Source: an uncultured Comamonas sp.
Lineage (GTDB): Bacteria > Pseudomonadota > Gammaproteobacteria > Burkholderiales > Burkholderiaceae_C
Direction of reading: 5' to 3'
Length of the DNA stretch: 64,000 bases
Assembly: GCA_947306475.1 (NCBI GenBank)
Contig: CAMZGS010000003.1
Span: 124,001-188,000, forward strand
A model generated the notes under the pieces. It was not told the origin of the DNA, made no database searches, and saw only the letters and a list, made by a program, of their open reading frames with translations. The translations under genes and the position numbers were made by a program. This document shows positions 8,971 to 18,567 of this stretch, one piece after another; within the stretch, counting starts at the first letter, position 1; every line of letters begins with the position of its first letter.

Positions 8971-9392
8971 GCACCGTCAACCCTCCCCAGCCACAGGGCA
9001 CAGCCCCCCTGCCCCACGCCAACCGCCGCCGCTTGCTCGAAGACAGCGATGAGGACGACCCCATCCTCTCCGTGGTGAACCTGATCGACGTGTTCCTGGT
9101 CATCATCGCGGCCCTGCTGCTGGCCGTGGCCCAAAGCCCGGTCAACCCCTTCACGGCCGCCCAGGTCACGGTCATCAGGAACCCCGGCCAGGAGAACATG
9201 GAAGTCATCGTCAAGGACGGCACCAGAATCGAGCATTACAAGGCCAGCGGCGAAATCGGCGCCGGCCAGGGAGCCAAGGCGGGGGTGGCCTACAAGATGA
9301 AGGACGGCTCCATGGTGTACGTGCCCGAAACCACGCCGCCGCCCACCGCCGCGCAGCAAGACCCAGCCCCCAGCCCGCCCGAGCGCCCCTGA
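8967..9392 (+). CDS. DUF2149 domain membrane protein (ExbD-like partner)
   Basis: A 141-residue protein with one membrane helix at about residues 36-54, in the DUF2149 signature DPILSVVNLIDVFLVIIAA. A small periplasmic domain follows (TVIRNPGQENMEVIVKDG) and the tail is Pro-rich. The topology (short cytoplasmic N-terminus, single helix with an Asp, periplasmic domain) matches ExbD/TolR, and DUF2149 genes are habitually found next to ExbB-like and CobN-like genes. The start overlaps the previous stop by 4 nt. It is the last gene of the operon and is followed by a strong hairpin. The molecular function is not experimentally known to me. Confidence 0.82.
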   Translation: MSTVNPPQPQGTAPLPHANRRRLLEDSDEDDPILSVVNLIDVFLVIIAALLLAVAQSPVNPFTAAQVTVIRNPGQENMEVIVKDGTRIEHYKASGEIGAGQGAKAGVAYKMKDGSMVYVPETTPPPTAAQQDPAPSPPERP

Positions 9393-9421
9393 CCCCTCTG
9401 GCCTTCGGGCTGGCCCCAAAC

Positions 9422-9450
9422 GACCACCCCCGCAAAACGCGGGGGTGGTC
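9422..9450. terminator. Strong 12-bp hairpin between convergent genes
   Basis: Perfect arms GACCACCCCCGC / GCGGGGGTGGTC with a 5-nt loop, lying between the DUF2149 gene and gldA, which converge here. There is no T-run, so termination may rely on Rho or the hairpin may mainly protect 3' ends. Confidence 0.6.
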
Positions 9451-9470
9451 CGTGGTGACCGGGGTGCGAA

Positions 9471-10574
9471 TCAGCGCCCGCGTGCCCGGAAGCGCTGGCC
9501 GATCTGGTCGGCCAGCAGCAGGGCGGCATAGACCTGCTCCGGCGTGACGCCACCGGGCATGTTGTGGATGGTCTCGCCCTCGGCACAGGCCAGCTCGGCC
9601 ACGGCCTGCATCTTGGCGGGGATGTCGCTGGTCACGCCCAGCTGCTCCAGGGTGATGGGCAGCCCCACGGCATGACACAGGCCCATGACGGCCTGCCATT
9701 CGTCTGCCGGTGCGTTTTCCAGCGCCAGCTGCACCAGCACGCCAAAGGCAACTTTCTCGCCGTGGTAGAGGTGGTGGGTCTCGGGCACCGCCGTCAGGCC
9801 GTTGTGCACGGCGTGGGCCGCACCCAGACCGCCGCTTTCAAAGCCGACACCACTGAGGTAGGTGTTGGCCTCCACCACACGCTCCAGCGCCGGTGTGACC
9901 ACCTTGGCCTGCGCGGCCAGCATGGCGTTTTCGCCTTCCTGCAGCAGGGTGTCGTAGCACAGCCTGGCCAGCGCCAGCGCCGTCTGCGTGGCCAGGCCCC
10001 CGGCCATGGTGCGGGCGTAGCTGCGCGAGGAAGCGCGTGCCTCGAACCAGGTGGCCAGCGCATCGCCCATGCCGGCAGCCAGCAGGCGCGCCGGGGCCTG
10101 GGCCACCACGCGCGTATCCACCAGCACCAGCGCCGGGTTGCTGGGCAGCAGCAGGTAGCGGTCGAACACGCCTTCGTCGGTGTACAGCACGGACAGGGCG
10201 CTGCACGGCGCATCGGTCGAGGCAATGGTCGGCACCACCGCCACGGGCAGCTTGCGCTCATAGGCCACGGCCTTGGCCGTGTCCAGCGTCTTGCCACCGC
10301 CCATGCCCACGATGGCATGGCAGCCCTTCTCTGCCGCCAGCGCGCTCAGGCGGGCAATCTCACCCTGCGAGCACTCTCCGTTGAAAACGACCACATCCAG
10401 CGCCACACCCGCGCGCTCCAGACTGGCGCGCACGGTGCTTTCGGCAAAGCCCAGCACCAGTTGGTCGGCAATCAGCAGCCAGCTGTCGGCCAGCGGCTTC
10501 AGGTACTCACCCAGGCGCTGCAGCACATCTGCGCCCTGCACGTACTTGCCGGGTGATTGAATAACGCGGTCCAT
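9471..10574 (-). CDS. gldA: Glycerol dehydrogenase (NAD-dependent, zinc)
   Basis: A 367-residue iron/zinc-type alcohol dehydrogenase, the same length as E. coli GldA and similar throughout ([32 protein letters not shown] for NAD binding). The metal ligands Asp171, His254 and His271 are in the expected contexts ([26 protein letters not shown]). It oxidises glycerol to dihydroxyacetone in the cytoplasm. Two ATGs are close together; the second, at 10574, is chosen because the AGGAGG ribosome site directly abuts the first but lies 6 nt before the second. No dihydroxyacetone kinase gene is adjacent. It is divergent from the metH module. Confidence 0.95.
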   Translation of the reverse strand: MDRVIQSPGKYVQGADVLQRLGEYLKPLADSWLLIADQLVLGFAESTVRASLERAGVALDVVVFNGECSQGEIARLSALAAEKGCHAIVGMGGGKTLDTAKAVAYERKLPVAVVPTIASTDAPCSALSVLYTDEGVFDRYLLLPSNPALVLVDTRVVAQAPARLLAAGMGDALATWFEARASSRSYARTMAGGLATQTALALARLCYDTLLQEGENAMLAAQAKVVTPALERVVEANTYLSGVGFESGGLGAAHAVHNGLTAVPETHHLYHGEKVAFGVLVQLALENAPADEWQAVMGLCHAVGLPITLEQLGVTSDIPAKMQAVAELACAEGETIHNMPGGVTPEQVYAALLLADQIGQRFRARGR

Positions 10575-10600
10575 ATCCATCCTCCTTGTAAAACCCTGAC

Positions 10601-10618
10601 AGGCTCAGCATTGAGCCT
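10601..10618. promoter_or_regulatory. Inverted repeat between gldA and metH
   Basis: AGGCTCA-GCAT-TGAGCCT, a perfect 7-bp palindrome, 27 bp upstream of gldA and within the divergent promoter region. It could be an operator or a leader hairpin; I do not recognise the binding protein. Confidence 0.3.
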
Positions 10619-10784
10619 TACGACATTCTGACCTGTCCGGGCGGTGCTGGCAGCCCATTTTCCGAGGACGCAAAGCGCACCCGGCATGCGACGGCAACCA
10701 GCAACGGGCCGGACCCCACGGCCAATTGAGCGCACATCCCATTGCGCCAACAGAGACCCAGGCAACTTCCTACAATCTGCGCCC

Positions 10785-11819
10785 ATGACTTTGCCCACCT
10801 ACACCCGCGCCCAGCAGCTGCCTGCCATCCTGCAACAACGTATTGCCATCCTGGATGGGGCCATGGGCACCATGATTCAGCGCTTCAAACTCACCGAAGC
10901 CCAGTACCGGGGTGAACGCTTTGCCGACTTTGCCCACGATGTGAAGGGCAACAACGAGCTGCTCTCGCTCACGCGCCCGGATGTGATCCGCGACATCCAC
11001 GAACGCTATCTGGCCGCTGGCGCCGACCTGATCGAAACCAACACCTTTGGCGCCACCAGCATCGCCCAGGACGACTACCACATGGGCCATCTGGCCTATG
11101 AGATGAACCTGGAAAGCGCCAGGCTGGCACGCGCTGCCTGCGACAAGTTTTCCACGCCCGACCATCCGCGCTTTGTCGCCGGCGCCCTGGGCCCGACGCC
11201 CAAGACCGCCAGCATCAGCCCCGATGTGAACGACCCCGGCGCGCGCAACATCAACTTCGAGCAACTGCGCGCCGCGTATCTGGAACAGGCCCTGGGCCTG
11301 ATTGCCGGCGGCGCCGACGTGCTGCTGGTGGAGACCATCTTCGACACCCTCAACGCCAAGGCCGCGCTGTTTGCCATCGATGAAGCGTTTGAGCAGAGCG
11401 GCGAGTGCCTGCCCATCATGATCAGCGGCACGGTGACCGATGCCTCGGGCCGCATCCTCTCGGGCCAGACCGTGACCGCCTTCTGGCACAGCGTGCGCCA
11501 CGCCAATCCGCTGTCGGTGGGCCTGAACTGCGCACTGGGCGCCGCGCTGATGCGCCCCTACATCCAGGAGCTGGCCAAGGCCGCGCCGGACACCTTCATC
11601 AGCTGCTACCCCAACGCCGGTCTGCCCAACCCGATGAGCGACACCGGCTTTGACGAAACGCCCGACGTCACCAGCCGCCTGGTGCACGAGTTCGCCGCCG
11701 AAGGTCTGGTGAACATTGTCGGCGGCTGCTGCGGCACCACGCCCGACCACATTGGCGCCATTGCCCAGGCCGTGGCCCCGGTGCCTGCGCGCAAGCTGTT
11801 CTATCCCGAGAACGCCTGA
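10785..11819 (+). CDS. metH: MetH N-terminal module: homocysteine S-methyltransferase (split methionine synthase)
   Basis: A 344-residue protein equal to the homocysteine-binding domain of cobalamin-dependent methionine synthase ([11 protein letters not shown] at residues 20-30, then [10 protein letters not shown]). The zinc ligands Cys249 (GLNCALG), Cys315 and Cys316 ([10 protein letters not shown]) are intact. It stops at a natural C-terminus. The folate, cobalamin and reactivation domains of MetH are not encoded downstream or elsewhere in the window. Split metH is known in Comamonadaceae, usually with the second half adjacent. The start at 10785 gives the family's N-terminus; upstream codons of the open frame are not conserved. 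It is followed by a terminator-like structure, so it is transcribed alone. Confidence 0.88.
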   Translation: MTLPTYTRAQQLPAILQQRIAILDGAMGTMIQRFKLTEAQYRGERFADFAHDVKGNNELLSLTRPDVIRDIHERYLAAGADLIETNTFGATSIAQDDYHMGHLAYEMNLESARLARAACDKFSTPDHPRFVAGALGPTPKTASISPDVNDPGARNINFEQLRAAYLEQALGLIAGGADVLLVETIFDTLNAKAALFAIDEAFEQSGECLPIMISGTVTDASGRILSGQTVTAFWHSVRHANPLSVGLNCALGAALMRPYIQELAKAAPDTFISCYPNAGLPNPMSDTGFDETPDVTSRLVHEFAAEGLVNIVGGCCGTTPDHIGAIAQAVAPVPARKLFYPENA

Positions 11820-11839
11820 CCCCCTCCCGACGGCCCCGC

Positions 11840-11900
11840 CACCCCTGAGCTCAGCCTGAGCCGCGCACCCGCGCGCGGGCAAGACGCCAGGGGTGTTTTT
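11840..11900 (+). terminator. Probable terminator after metH module
   Basis: Arms CACCCCTG (11840-11847) and CAGGGGTG (11888-11895) enclose a GC-rich region that itself can fold, and are followed by TTTTT. Confidence 0.5.
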
Positions 11901-11914
11901 GCGGGTCGCACCAC

Positions 11915-12003
11915 TAAAAACATAGCTGCTGCCGCTTGATTGGTATGGATTTCATGTAAAAAAGTACCTGAAATTCAATACTGACAAGCGGCAGTAGCTA
12001 TTA
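11915..12003. repeat. Dispersed nested inverted repeat, copy 3
   Basis: Outer arms TAGCTGCTGCCGCTTG and CAAGCGGCAGTAGCTA agree at 15 of 16 paired positions; inner arms are ATTTCATG and CTGAAATT. It lies immediately before the AlbA_2-like gene remnant. Confidence 0.9.
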
Positions 12004-12033
12004 CAAATCGCCAAAACAACGGTTTAAGCACAT

Positions 12034-12255
12034 ATGAACCCTCATCCCCTCTCCACAGCACAACTGCTGGAGCACATAGCGCTGGGCGAAGACAGCACGC
12101 GCCAGTTTCGGCGTACCGTCCAGCAGGCCGACACGCTGGCGGCCGGGCTGGTCACACGCACCATTCCCGACAAGCCCAACAGCCGCCTGCAAAAGTACCG
12201 CTGCACCGAAGCCGGACGGCAACAACTGGCGCGCATGGGCAAAGAGGGTTCATGA
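12034..12255 (+). pseudogene. Internally deleted remnant of an AlbA_2/RecG-like ATP-binding regulator gene
   Basis: The 73 codons join two recognisable ends of one family. Residues 8-40 (LLEHIALGEDSTRQF, then ADTLAAGL) look like the start of AlbA_2 (Schlafen-type) ATP-binding regulators. Residues 44-66 (IPDKPNSRLQKYR, TEAGRQQL) look like the extreme C-terminus of the same proteins. The intervening few hundred residues are missing but the frame is kept, so a small peptide may still be made. It sits between two copies of the dispersed repeat, in DNA that otherwise has no genes. The assignment rests on motif memory; a short genuine gene is the alternative. Confidence 0.5.
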
Positions 12256-12286
12256 TGTGGCCTGCTGCCTGCACCATGCTTGCAAA

Positions 12287-12374
12287 TACGTAGCTTTATG
12301 CGCTGAAAGAAAAATATTTTTTAGTTGAAATAAGCCTGAAATCTTTTACCAGTCAGCGCAAACAGCTATAAAAA
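12287..12374. repeat. Dispersed nested inverted repeat, copy 4
   Basis: Outer arms TAGCTTTATGCGCTGA and TCAGCGCAAACAGCTA pair at 14 of 16 positions and enclose an AT-rich centre with CTGAAATC. It lies just upstream of the CaiB/BaiF-family gene and may reach its promoter. Confidence 0.85.
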
Positions 12375-12416
12375 CCATTGCGGCAGGCACCACACACACC
12401 ACCACGAGGAGACAAC

Positions 12417-13529
12417 ATGCAAAAAGTTTTACAAGGACTGCGCGTACTGGAAATTGGCGGCCTGGGTCCCGGCCCCTTCTGCGCCATGCATCTGGCCGAC
12501 CTGGGCGCCGACGTCATCAGCCTGGTGCGGCCCGGCGGCAGTGGCGGCCCGGCCATCACCGGCGATCTGCTCAACCGGGGCAAGCGCTCGGTGTTCGCCA
12601 ACCTCAAATCGCCCGAAGGGCGCGACCTGGCACTGCAACTGGTGCGCAATGCCGATGTGCTGATCGAAGGCATGCGCCCCGGCGGCATGGAGCGCCTGGG
12701 CCTGGGCCCGGCGGAATGCCATGCCGTCAACCCCGCCCTGGTCTATGGCCGCATGACCGGCTGGGGCCAGCACGGCCCGCTGGCGCACACCGCCGGGCAC
12801 GATGCCAACTACGCCGCGCTGTCTGGTGCCATGTGGGGTTGCAGCCCGGCCGATGCGCGCCCGGTGCCGCCCTTTGGCGTGCTGGGCGATATCGGCGGCG
12901 GAGCGCTCTATCTGATGACCGGCCTGCTGTGCGGCGTGCTGCAGGCCCGCGCCACCGGTCAGGGCACGGTGGTGGATGCGGCCATCGTCGATGGCGCGGC
13001 GCACATGCTCAACCTGATGCTGAGCATGCGCGCCACCGGCCTGGTGGGCGATACGCGCGACACCAGCCTGCACACCACCGCACCGTTTTACGACACCTAC
13101 GTCTGTGCCGATGGCGAGCACATCGCCATCGGGCCGATCGAGCCGCAGTTCTACCAACTGCTGTTGCAGCGCCTGGGCCTGGAGCAGGATCCGGACTTCA
13201 CCGGCGATCAGTGGGACCGCAGCGCCTGGCCACGCCGCCGCGCACGCCTGGCCACCCTCTTCCTGCAGCATCCACAGGCGCACTGGCAGCGGCTGCTGGA
13301 AGGCAGCGATGCCTGCTTTGCCCCGGTGCTCAGCCCCCAGGCAGCAGCTCAACACCCACACCTGCAGGCGCGCGGCGTGTACGCCAGCCCCGATGGCACC
13401 TTGCAGGCCAGCCCGGCCCCGCGCTTTGGCACGACGCCCTACCCCATCAACCCCTGCAGCCCCGCCGGCGCGCACACCGAGGCCGTACTCCAGGACCTGG
13501 CCCGTGGAGGCCATGGCTGGAAGGGGTAA
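12417..13529 (+). CDS. CaiB/BaiF-family protein, probable alpha-methylacyl-CoA racemase
   Basis: A 370-residue class III CoA-transferase fold protein. The N-terminal Rossmann-like part shows LGPGPFCAMHLADLGADV. The region RMTGWGQHGPLAHTAGHDANYAALSG matches the racemase branch, where the His and Asp equivalents of the catalytic pair occur (GHDANY). It would interconvert the (R)- and (S)-forms of 2-methylacyl-CoAs in branched-chain or sterol side-chain degradation. The start at 12417 has GAGGAGA 5-6 nt upstream. Other CaiB/BaiF activities cannot be excluded. The gene stands alone and the next gene on the strand is unrelated. Confidence 0.82.
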   Translation: MQKVLQGLRVLEIGGLGPGPFCAMHLADLGADVISLVRPGGSGGPAITGDLLNRGKRSVFANLKSPEGRDLALQLVRNADVLIEGMRPGGMERLGLGPAECHAVNPALVYGRMTGWGQHGPLAHTAGHDANYAALSGAMWGCSPADARPVPPFGVLGDIGGGALYLMTGLLCGVLQARATGQGTVVDAAIVDGAAHMLNLMLSMRATGLVGDTRDTSLHTTAPFYDTYVCADGEHIAIGPIEPQFYQLLLQRLGLEQDPDFTGDQWDRSAWPRRRARLATLFLQHPQAHWQRLLEGSDACFAPVLSPQAAAQHPHLQARGVYASPDGTLQASPAPRFGTTPYPINPCSPAGAHTEAVLQDLARGGHGWKG

Positions 13530-13558
13530 CAATGCAGCCACCCCACGAAAGGACATCC

Positions 13559-13870
13559 ATGAAAAAAACCTGCCTCGCCCTGCTTGCCCTGACCGCACTG
13601 GCCGCCTGCAGCAGCCCCCCGCCCGCTGCCACGCCCTCAGCTGAACACCATGTGCGCTTTCTGTGCGACAACGGACAGACCCTGTCGGTGCGCTTTTCCG
13701 ACGCCACGGCGGTACTCACGCGCAATGGCAGCGACATCACCCTGCAGCAACAGCCCAGCGGCTCGGGCTTCATCTACAGCAACGGGCCCAACACCATCCG
13801 TGGCAAGGGCGACGACCTGACGGTGGAGATTGGCCGCATGGTGCCGCTGCAATGCCGGGTTCAGTACTAG
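13559..13870 (+). CDS. MliC/PliC-type C-type lysozyme inhibitor lipoprotein
   Basis: A 103-residue lipoprotein. The signal peptide ends in the lipobox LAAC with the acylated Cys at residue 17. The mature part has the MliC pattern: FLCDNGQTLSVRF, then SGSGFIYSNG and the paired cysteine near the C-terminus (PLQCRVQY). These proteins inhibit host or environmental C-type lysozyme at the cell envelope. It starts 29 bp after the racemase-like gene, preceded by AAAGGA, and is followed by an efflux operon 39 bp on. Confidence 0.8.
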   Translation: MKKTCLALLALTALAACSSPPPAATPSAEHHVRFLCDNGQTLSVRFSDATAVLTRNGSDITLQQQPSGSGFIYSNGPNTIRGKGDDLTVEIGRMVPLQCRVQY

Positions 13871-13909
13871 GCGCCATCCCCCACCCTGCCTTGCTGCGGT
13901 AACGTCCTC

Positions 13910-15091
13910 ATGCAACGTCGCGCCATGTGGATTCTGGGCAGCGCCACCCTGGTGGCTGCTGCCGGGTGGCTGGCCTTCCAGACGATGAGCGCTCCGGTGC
14001 TGGACGCCTACCAGGTAGTGGCCCAGCCGCTGGTGCAGACCGTGGTGGCCACGGGCCGGATCACGGCGCCCTCGCGCGCGCAGGTGGGCAGCCCCATCAC
14101 CGGCGTGGTGCTGGAGCGGCGCGTGCGCGAAGGCGACCAGGTGCGCGCCGGCGATGTGCTGGCGCTGCTGCGCGCCGACGATCTGCAGGCCGAGCTGCGC
14201 CAGGCACGCGCGGCCCTGGCCGAGCTGCAGGAATCGACACGTCCACAAGCCCAACTGGCCGTGCAGCAGACCCAGCGCCAGTGGCAGCAGGCCCTGCGCG
14301 AGCTGGAGCGCCGCCGCGTGCTGGCAGCGCAGCAGGCCATCACCCACGAAGAGCTGGAACAGGCCGAGCAGGCCGAAATCCTGGCGCGCACCGCCGCCGA
14401 GCAGGCGCAACTGCAGGCGCGCGCCCTGCAACCGGGCAAGGGCCAGGAGGCCGTCGCCCAGGCGCGTGTGGCCAGTGCCCAGGCCCTGCTGGACAAGGCC
14501 ACCATCCGCGCCGAATTTGCCGGCACGGTGCTCACGCGCAATGCCGAGCCGGGCGACCTGGTGCAGCCCGGCCAGACCCTGTTCGAGATTGCCCGCGACA
14601 CCGACACCGAGGTGCTGGTGGCGCTGGATGAAAAAAATCTGGAAGTGCTGGCCCTGGGGCAGACCGCGCAGTGCGTGGCCGATGCCTACCCACGCCAGCC
14701 CTTTGCCGCGCGGGTGAGCCAGATTGCACCCAGCATCGATCCACAGCGCGGCACGGTGGATGTGCGCCTGAGGGTGGCCGAGCCGCCCGCCTTCCTGCGC
14801 CAGGACATGACGGTTTCCGTGAACATCCAGACCGGCCAGCAGGAGCAGGCCGTGGTGGTGCCCAACGACGCCCTGACCAGCCCCGACAGCCTGCACCCCA
14901 GCGTGTGGGTGGTGGAGCAGGACCGCGCTGTGCGCCGCCAGCTGCAACTGGGCCTGCGCGGCATGGCGCAAACGCAGGTGACGGCCGGCCTGCAGGCCGG
15001 CGACTGGGTGCTGGCCAATGCCCAGGCCGCGCTGGAGCCAGGCCAGCGCGTGCGTGTGCGCAAGCGCCCGCTGCCGTGGCAACAGCCATGA
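13910..15091 (+). CDS. Periplasmic adaptor (HlyD/MacA family) of an ABC exporter
   Basis: A 393-residue membrane-fusion protein. One N-terminal membrane helix (about 6-24) is followed by a barrel-sandwich half motif (VGSPITGVVLERRVREGDQVRAGDVL), a coiled-coil hairpin of about 85-170 rich in Ala/Gln/Glu, the second half of the lipoyl domain (KATIRAEFAGTVL), and a beta-barrel with DMTVSVNI. It bridges the inner-membrane ABC permease to an outer-membrane channel. It precedes the permease gene (54 bp gap) and the ATPase gene, forming a MacA-MacB-like three-gene operon. No outer-membrane channel gene is present. The exported substrate is unknown. Confidence 0.9.
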   Translation: MQRRAMWILGSATLVAAAGWLAFQTMSAPVLDAYQVVAQPLVQTVVATGRITAPSRAQVGSPITGVVLERRVREGDQVRAGDVLALLRADDLQAELRQARAALAELQESTRPQAQLAVQQTQRQWQQALRELERRRVLAAQQAITHEELEQAEQAEILARTAAEQAQLQARALQPGKGQEAVAQARVASAQALLDKATIRAEFAGTVLTRNAEPGDLVQPGQTLFEIARDTDTEVLVALDEKNLEVLALGQTAQCVADAYPRQPFAARVSQIAPSIDPQRGTVDVRLRVAEPPAFLRQDMTVSVNIQTGQQEQAVVVPNDALTSPDSLHPSVWVVEQDRAVRRQLQLGLRGMAQTQVTAGLQAGDWVLANAQAALEPGQRVRVRKRPLPWQQP

Positions 15092-15145
15092 GGGCGGCCA
15101 GCCCCCGTTTCATGGCAAACAACCTGAAGAGAGGCGGTACCCGGC

Positions 15146-16340
<1,195 letters not shown>

Positions 16341-16348
<8 letters not shown>

Positions 16349-17081
16349 CCTCCAGCCTACCCACGACAGCCGCCAGGAGGTGCTGCGCCTGGTGGGCCTG
16401 CGCAAAAGCTACAACCTGGGCAAGCCGACCGAGGTGGAGGTGCTGCACGGCCTGGATCTGTGCCTGCAGCGCCAGGACTTTGCAGCGCTGGTGGGCAGCT
16501 CGGGTTCGGGCAAGAGCACGCTGCTGAACCTCATCGGCCTGCTGGATACGCCCACGGCGGGCGAGCTGTACCTGCTGGGCCAGCCCACCAGCACCATGAG
16601 CGATGCCCAGCGCACCGCCCTGCGCGGGCACAGCATCGGCTTTGTGTTCCAGTTCCACCACCTGGTCAATGCCTTTACGGCGCTGGAGAACGTGCTCATG
16701 CCGCTGATGCTGGCCCACGGCCGGCCCACACCGGCGCAGCAGGCACGCGCGCATGAGCTGCTTCGCCGGGTCGGGCTGGGCCAGTATGCGCACCAGCGGC
16801 CCGATCAGCTCTCCGGCGGGCAACAGCAGCGCGTGGCCGTGGCGCGCGCACTGATCACCCGACCGGCACTGTTGCTGGCCGACGAACCCACCGGCAACCT
16901 GGACAGCCGCTCCGCTGCCGAGGTGTTCGAGCTGTTTCGCAGCTGCAACCGCGAGCTGGGCTGCGCGGTGCTGATGGTCACGCACGACCCGCGCATTTCC
17001 GCGCAGTGCGACCGCACCATCGAGCTGGTGGATGGGCGCATCGCCAGCGACGTGCGGCAGACGCCCGCCACCGCCGGCTGA
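16341..17081 (+). CDS. ABC transporter ATP-binding protein (LolD/MacB-N type)
   Basis: A 246-residue ATPase with Walker [10 protein letters not shown] (about 52-60), Q-loop in FVFQFHHL, signature [15 protein letters not shown], Walker [14 protein letters not shown] and switch His in VMVTHD-type context (LMVTHDPR). The start at 16341 overlaps the permease stop by 8 nt; further upstream codons of the open frame lie inside the permease gene and are not used. It powers the exporter formed with the two preceding genes. Confidence 0.93.
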
Positions 17082-17099
17082 AAGCGGGTGCCCCTGCGG

Positions 17100-18536
17100 C
17101 TACACCCGGCTTTGCGCCCGGGCCACCGACCACAGGTAGTTCATCTCGGCACAAAACGGCTGGGCGCACACCGCTCGGCCCATGTACTGGCACCCCTCGA
17201 CCACGCACAGCCCAGGCTGCTCGCCCGCATGCTGTTGCTGGCGCCCCTGCTGGCCGCTGGCATGCAGCTGCGCCATCTGCACCCAGGGATCGGTCACACG
17301 GCCTTGCAGCAGGGCCTGCCACTCCTGCGGCACCAGCTGCGCCGGGGTGTAGGCCGCAGCCGCCTGCACGGCCTGCTGCGCTGCCTGATGGGGCTGCGGC
17401 TGCAGCTCCAGCTGCAACACGGCACTGGTGCGTAGCTGCTGCAATTGCGCCTGAATGGCCGGCGGCGTGCCGGGCAGCGCCTGCGGCTGCAACACCAGCC
17501 CAAAGGCCGAGCTGTTGAGCTGCTGCAGGCTGCCGGCAAACGCCAGCTGCAAACCCGGCAATTGCCAGCCTCCTGGCGGGGGCGCAGCAAAGCCCAGCGA
17601 TGTTGCAGGCGCCAGTGCGGCCCCCGGCGGCCCCCCTCCCCCGGGAATGCTGGCCGCCGCAGCGCCTGCCCTGGTACCGGCAGCCGCCAGGGCTGCGGCC
17701 AGCGCGGCCTGGGCCTGAGCCCAGGCCTGGGGCACTTTCAACGTCAGGCTCATGCTGCGCACACCGTCCTGCGCCTGAATGCTGCCCTGCAGCACCAGCC
17801 AGTTCTGCAAGGCAGGAATGGACACCGTCGCCCGCTGCCCGGCCCCGGCCTGTGCCGCATCGCCGGCTGGCGCTGCCGGCAAGGCGCTGGGCAAGACTCC
17901 CGCCGCCACCGCCGGACGTGCACTGCCGCCCTCCTGCCCCGCCTGCCCGGCCTGCAGCAACACCGCCTGCAACAGGCTTTGCGGCCATGCCTGAACGCTG
18001 ACCAGCTGCTGCGGCAGGGCCTGCACCGCCGTGGCCTGCTGCACCAGGCTGGAGAGCAAGGCCTGCACCGCTGGCGGCACGCCATTGGCCGGCCAGGCCG
18101 TGGCCGGCAATTGGCCGCCGCTGACCTGCTGCACCAGTTGCGCCACCAGTTGCGTGAAAGCTTCCACACGCACCGCCTGCTGGGCCTGGGGAGAAAGCTG
18201 CACCGAACTGGCCAGCGCCGCCTGTGCCGCAGCCACAGCCACCTGGGCTGCCTGGGCCACCGCACTGCTGGCGGTGACGGCGCTGGGGGCAGCCACGGCC
18301 TGGGCGGCGGGGGTGCCGGCTGCAGCCGTGTTTGCCGCTGGCGTGGCCGCGCCCGCCGCTGCGGGCTGCGCAGGCACGCCCTGGGCCTGCGCCTGGGCTG
18401 CAAAGCCCGTGCCCGGCGCGGTACCGGAAGTGGTGCCGGCAGGAGATGCCATCGGCACGGCCGAAGAAGATGCTGCCGCCGCAGGCGTGGCGCTTGCGGC
18501 GGCAGCGGTGCTGGGGGGAAGAAGATCGCTGCTCAC
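17100..18536 (-). CDS. Ala/Gln-rich protein of unknown function with a C-terminal four-cysteine motif
   Basis: A 478-residue protein that I cannot assign. The first ~110 residues are almost entirely Ala, Pro, Ser, Thr and Gln, and the whole protein is Gln/Ala-rich, as in flagellar hook-length (FliK-like) or surface proteins. There is no signal peptide or membrane helix. The last ~35 residues change character: a C-x4-C-x8-C-x4-C arrangement ([17 protein letters not shown]) with aromatic residues (EMNYLW), suggesting a metal- or disulfide-stabilised knob. The start is GTG at 18536; no strong ribosome site is seen. It lies 31 bp downstream of serA on the same strand and converges on the ABC operon. 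A distant FliK relation is possible but not supported by a recognisable FliK C-domain. Confidence 0.65.
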   Translation of the reverse strand: MSSDLLPPSTAAAASATPAAAASSSAVPMASPAGTTSGTAPGTGFAAQAQAQGVPAQPAAAGAATPAANTAAAGTPAAQAVAAPSAVTASSAVAQAAQVAVAAAQAALASSVQLSPQAQQAVRVEAFTQLVAQLVQQVSGGQLPATAWPANGVPPAVQALLSSLVQQATAVQALPQQLVSVQAWPQSLLQAVLLQAGQAGQEGGSARPAVAAGVLPSALPAAPAGDAAQAGAGQRATVSIPALQNWLVLQGSIQAQDGVRSMSLTLKVPQAWAQAQAALAAALAAAGTRAGAAAASIPGGGGPPGAALAPATSLGFAAPPPGGWQLPGLQLAFAGSLQQLNSSAFGLVLQPQALPGTPPAIQAQLQQLRTSAVLQLELQPQPHQAAQQAVQAAAAYTPAQLVPQEWQALLQGRVTDPWVQMAQLHASGQQGRQQQHAGEQPGLCVVEGCQYMGRAVCAQPFCAEMNYLWSVARAQSRV

Positions 18537-18567
18537 ACCGATATGTTGTCAGGCGGAAATGCCAGGC

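Noticed and set aside
10581-10784. Possible SAH or cobalamin riboswitch before the metH module
   Set aside because: Some GAGGA and GGCTC fragments occur, but not in the order or spacing of the SAH core, and no B12-box is present.
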